Of a DNA stretch of 44,038 bases, positions 41,604-44,038 are shown piece after piece. A model generated the notes under the pieces. The model was given only the letters and a program-made list of their open reading frames with translations, made no database searches and was not told where the DNA came from. The translations under genes were made by a program, and so were the position numbers. How positions within the stretch are numbered: position 1 is the stretch's first letter; each line of letters opens with the position of its first letter. The DNA comes from an uncultured Gemmatimonadota bacterium (GTDB taxonomy: Bacteria > Gemmatimonadota > Gemmatimonadetes > Longimicrobiales > Longimicrobiaceae), in assembly GCA_902805735.1 (NCBI GenBank), contig CADCTW010000153.1, positions 1-44,038 of the forward strand. The letters are read 5' to 3'.

Positions 41604-42467
41604 TCAGGCCGGCGGGAGGCCGATGAGGGCGCGGAGGTGCTGGACGACGGCGCGGGCGGTTGCGGTCGCGTCGTAGCCGCCTTCAAGGACTGAGACGAGT
41701 CGGCCGGAGGCGTGCTGGTCCGCCCATTCGCGGAGTACGCGGGTGATGTCGTACACCTCGCGCGGCTCCACGGCCAGTGTGCCGACCGGGTCGCCGGCCA
41801 GGATGTCGAAGCCGGCGGAGAGGAGGACGAACCCGGGGGCCGATGGGAGCGCTCCGAGGGCGTCACGCAGGGCGTCGGCGAACGCGGCGCCTTCCTGGGG
41901 CGTGTGGATGTCGATCATCTGCAGCCACGGCGCGGCCAGTACGCTGCGCAGGTGGGTGGCGGGGCTCGATCCCCAGCTCACCACGAGCACGCTCCGGGTC
42001 CCGCGGCGCTCGCGCAGGTGCCGGGCGGCGATGGCGACGGTGTTGAAGATGGAGAAACCCGCCGCCGCGTCCGGAAGCGCGTCGCGGCCCGGCGGACGCG
42101 CCAGGACGAAGGCGTTGCGCACGTCGCCCCCGAGCACGGCGTCCACCGCTGTCAGCGCACCGCCAACCGACGCACGCGCCGCCTCGTCGCTGGCCCCCGA
42201 GATGCGCACTCCATCGATCTCGGCCGCCTGCGCCCCCGCCGCCTCCCGCACCCGCCGCACGTACTCCGCGGTGTGCACCAGACGAAGATCCTCGTCCGTC
42301 GCCGGCACCGCCGAAAGCTCCAGCATCGGCTCGAACAGCGTCAGCATGTCCCTGTAGACCGCCCGCGCGATGGCCGGGATCCGCCCCTGGTGGTCGGGAT
42401 GGTTCCACCCCGTGTCGTGGCGCGGGATGTCTTCGTGGCTGACGAACGCCGTGATCTTGCTGGCCAA
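41604..42467 (-). CDS. histone deacetylase-fold protein lacking catalytic residues
   Basis: The 287-residue protein keeps many landmarks of AcuC/acetylpolyamine-type deacetylases: HDTGWNHPDHQGR, LVHTAEYVRRV, RPPG (124-127), GFSIFNTVAIAARHL, SAGFDILAGDP and LEGGYDA. However, the normal RPPGHH is RPPGRD (128-129 not HH), and the normal DxH zinc pair reads S164-x-x-S167 (VVSWGS). Only the third ligand, D221, and the tyrosine Y265 remain. I infer a pseudo-enzyme with a binding or structural role, or one with altered chemistry. The start is a TTG at 42467 with GGAGAG upstream. It shows no sign of frameshift. Confidence 0.85.
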   Translation of the reverse strand: MASKITAFVSHEDIPRHDTGWNHPDHQGRIPAIARAVYRDMLTLFEPMLELSAVPATDEDLRLVHTAEYVRRVREAAGAQAAEIDGVRISGASDEAARASVGGALTAVDAVLGGDVRNAFVLARPPGRDALPDAAAGFSIFNTVAIAARHLRERRGTRSVLVVSWGSSPATHLRSVLAAPWLQMIDIHTPQEGAAFADALRDALGALPSAPGFVLLSAGFDILAGDPVGTLAVEPREVYDITRVLREWADQHASGRLVSVLEGGYDATATARAVVQHLRALIGLPPA

Positions 42468-42532
42468 TTGCTCTCCGTGTGTGACGGGCGCCTGCGCCGC
42501 TGTTCACCCGGCCGGATTCGGCTCGCACTGCG

Positions 42533-42782
42533 GGCCCTCACCCCCCCGACCCCCGCTCTCCCAATAATGGGAGAGGGGGGCGCATCCTCTGTGTCCGCGC
42601 GAGACGGGTTTCGTCGGCCCGCGGCATGGGACACCGATCACAGCAAACGTGCATCGTAGGGCGAGGCATCCCTCGCCCGCCTGTCCGCGCGCCCGGCGCC
42701 CGCGCGCCGCGCCCGAGGTAGTCCCCTCTCCCAGGGCAGTTACTGGGAGAGGGTGGCAGCTGTAAGCTGCCGGGTGAGGGCC
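42533..42782. mobile_element. MITE-like paired-hairpin element E5 (mixed arm types)
   Basis: The left arm (42533-42584) is the CTCTCCC AATAAT GGGAGAG type. The right arm (42721-42782) is the two-stem type with GGCAGCTGTAAGCTGCC, like the element at 14958-15157. The interior includes TGTGTCCGCGCGAG, shared among copies. There is no gene in the 327-base gap. Confidence 0.83.
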
Positions 42783-42794
42783 CCCCCGCCCCCT

Positions 42795-44038
42795 TTAAAC
42801 CCGCCCCGTGAGCCTGCGGATCGCCCACTCCGTGCCCGCCGCGGCCACCAGCGCCGCGAACAGGAGCCACGCGAGCGGCCAGGGCGGCGCATCGTCAGGG
42901 CCGGCGCGCGCGGCGACTTCCCGTGCCAGCTCATCCGGCGGAAGGAGCCCGCCGCCGGAGGAGGAGGCGATCAGCGCCAGGCGCGCCCACCCGGCATCCA
43001 CCACACCGCGAGTCGCGCGGAAGCCGGCGCGGGCCGCGAAGTTGGGGACGGCCAGCGTGTACACGCCCTCTTCGGCCGGCACGAAGGAGGCGAGCAGCGT
43101 GCCGGGACGCGCCGCGGTGAGGCGCAGCGTGTCGGCAGGCCCGGAGGGGCGGCCAAGGAGCACGTAGGGCGGCGGCGATCCCTCCGCGAAGACGGCGACC
43201 TCCTGGCGCGTGCCGACGGTGCCCACGCTCTCGGCCGGGCGGAGGGAGACGGGGGCGCGCGGTGCGGAGGCGAGCCAGTCCACGAGGCCGCGCCAGAACT
43301 CGCGGTGCTCCTCCACGCGACCGCCCTCCATCCGCCAGCGCCAGCTGTCCGTGATGGCGAGCGATGCGGCCCGCCCGCGGCCCAGCGGACGCAGCGCGAG
43401 GAGCCCGCCCTGCGCGCTGGATGCCGCCAGCAGCGTCGCCGCGCCCGTGCCGGCGAAGGGGACAGCGGTGAGGCGGATGCGGTCGGTTGGGAGCGTGGCG
43501 AGCTCGGCGGGCGCCGTCCAGCGGATGGTGGCTGCGTCCACAGGCGCCTCGGTAGTCCCGCCGCGCACGGTGCCCAGCGCCGCGGCGCCCACCGCGTAGG
43601 CGGCGCCGATGGCGAGCCCCTCGCCCAGGTTGTGGAGCCCGATCCCGACCGCGATCACGGTGGCGCGCGAGCGCCGCTGGCTGGCCTCGCTCTGTCCGAC
43701 GCTCCGCTGGCCCCGGCTGATCGCGTCGAGGAGGAGCCACGTGCCGGCGACCCCGATCCCCACGAGGCCGACGCCCTGGTACGTGGCGCTCAGCGTCCCG
43801 GCCATCTCCAGCGCCTCGGCCGTCGCGTCGAGCCCGAGATACAGCAGCAGCCCCACGGTCGCCGCCGTCACGAACATCAGGGTTCCGGGGCCGACGCGCT
43901 CGAGGGCCGGCAGCCACAGCATCCCGAGCAGGACCGGCAGGATCCCGACGTACAGGCCGATGAGCGTGAAGCTCCACAGCGTGCCGGCCGACGCGCGCGC
44001 GGTCGTCGTCGCGACGGGGATCGAGGCGAGAAACGGGA
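42795..44038 (-). CDS. ZIP-like metal transporter fragment fused to C-terminal part of a membrane protein (5' end beyond window)
   Basis: The frame is open from the window edge to a TAA at 42795 (414 codons visible). The first part, to about 43568, is a multi-helix ZIP-type transporter fragment with the metal-site helix GIGLHNLGEGLAIG. Directly after AAALGT the sequence becomes soluble (VRGGTTEAPVDAATIRW) and then resembles the C-terminal half of BatA/VWA or glutamine-amidotransferase-like membrane proteins (LAITDSWRWRMEGG, REFWRGLVDWLA, and a last helix PPWPLAWLLFAALVAAAGTEWAIRR). The join falls where a ZIP helix should continue, so the transporter is incomplete. It may be a real recombinant gene or an assembly chimera. 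The true start is not in the window. Confidence 0.75.
   Translation of the reverse strand, partial: PFLASIPVATTTARASAGTLWSFTLIGLYVGILPVLLGMLWLPALERVGPGTLMFVTAATVGLLLYLGLDATAEALEMAGTLSATYQGVGLVGIGVAGTWLLLDAISRGQRSVGQSEASQRRSRATVIAVGIGLHNLGEGLAIGAAYAVGAAALGTVRGGTTEAPVDAATIRWTAPAELATLPTDRIRLTAVPFAGTGAATLLAASSAQGGLLALRPLGRGRAASLAITDSWRWRMEGGRVEEHREFWRGLVDWLASAPRAPVSLRPAESVGTVGTRQEVAVFAEGSPPPYVLLGRPSGPADTLRLTAARPGTLLASFVPAEEGVYTLAVPNFAARAGFRATRGVVDAGWARLALIASSSGGGLLPPDELAREVAARAGPDDAPPWPLAWLLFAALVAAAGTEWAIRRLTGRV

Overview
The window is high-GC bacterial DNA that looks like the chromosome of a Gemmatimonadota member, most likely close to Longimicrobium. That assignment is an inference from gene content, very GC-rich codon use, abundant secreted peptidases and crowded short dispersed repeats. 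No rRNA or other phylogenetic marker is present, and I saw no tRNA, CRISPR array, prophage or replication origin. About 37 protein genes are supported, most of them on the minus strand.

Layout. 1-318: tail of an IS5-type transposase and a heptamer repeat tract. 318-2189: a tryptophan 2-monooxygenase-like flavin amine oxidase. 2271-2889: a MazF-type toxin-antitoxin module with a readable promoter/operator, lying between two identical 64-bp palindromic repeats. 3029-14800 (all minus): ychF, two GH25 lysozyme-like genes (one frameshifted), hppA pyrophosphatase, pth, rplY, prs, rpmA, rplU, rng and an acyl-CoA dehydrogenase. The common prs-rplY-pth-ychF order is recognisable but is split by hppA and the GH25 pair. 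15168-21204: rsmI coupled to an unknown gene, trxA, the divergent methylmalonyl-CoA epimerase, a lipoprotein and clpB. 21311-22177: a PrlF/YhaV toxin-antitoxin module with a perfect 18-bp palindrome upstream. 22247-32643: a MATE transporter, secreted M16 and M14 metallopeptidases, a proline-rich lipoprotein, an HNH endonuclease and an M20 peptidase. 32772-34485: a secreted alpha/beta hydrolase broken by two frameshifts. 34887-38454: dipeptide epimerase and priA. 38823-41518: methyltransferase, M24 peptidase and a GvpF/GvpL-like protein in one tight run. 41604-42467: a histone-deacetylase-fold protein lacking its catalytic histidines and two zinc ligands. 42795-end: an odd in-frame fusion of a ZIP-like transporter fragment with the C-terminal end of a different membrane protein.

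How it fits together. Housekeeping translation and repair genes (L21, L27, L25, Pth, RsmI, YchF, RNase G, PriA, ClpB, thioredoxin) are mixed with a peptide and amino-acid scavenging set: M14, M16, M20 and M24 peptidases, dipeptide epimerase, amine oxidase, acyl-CoA dehydrogenase and methylmalonyl-CoA epimerase. This suits a soil heterotroph living on proteinaceous material.

The most distinctive signal is non-coding. One repeat family is built from CACAGAG octamers (about 14 copies, nearly all within a dozen bases of a stop codon). A second consists of paired GC-rich hairpins forming MITE-like elements of 180-330 bp. A third consists of GTGCCTA heptamer arrays that flank pth in inverted orientation. 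I found no clear new multi-gene defence or biosynthetic system.
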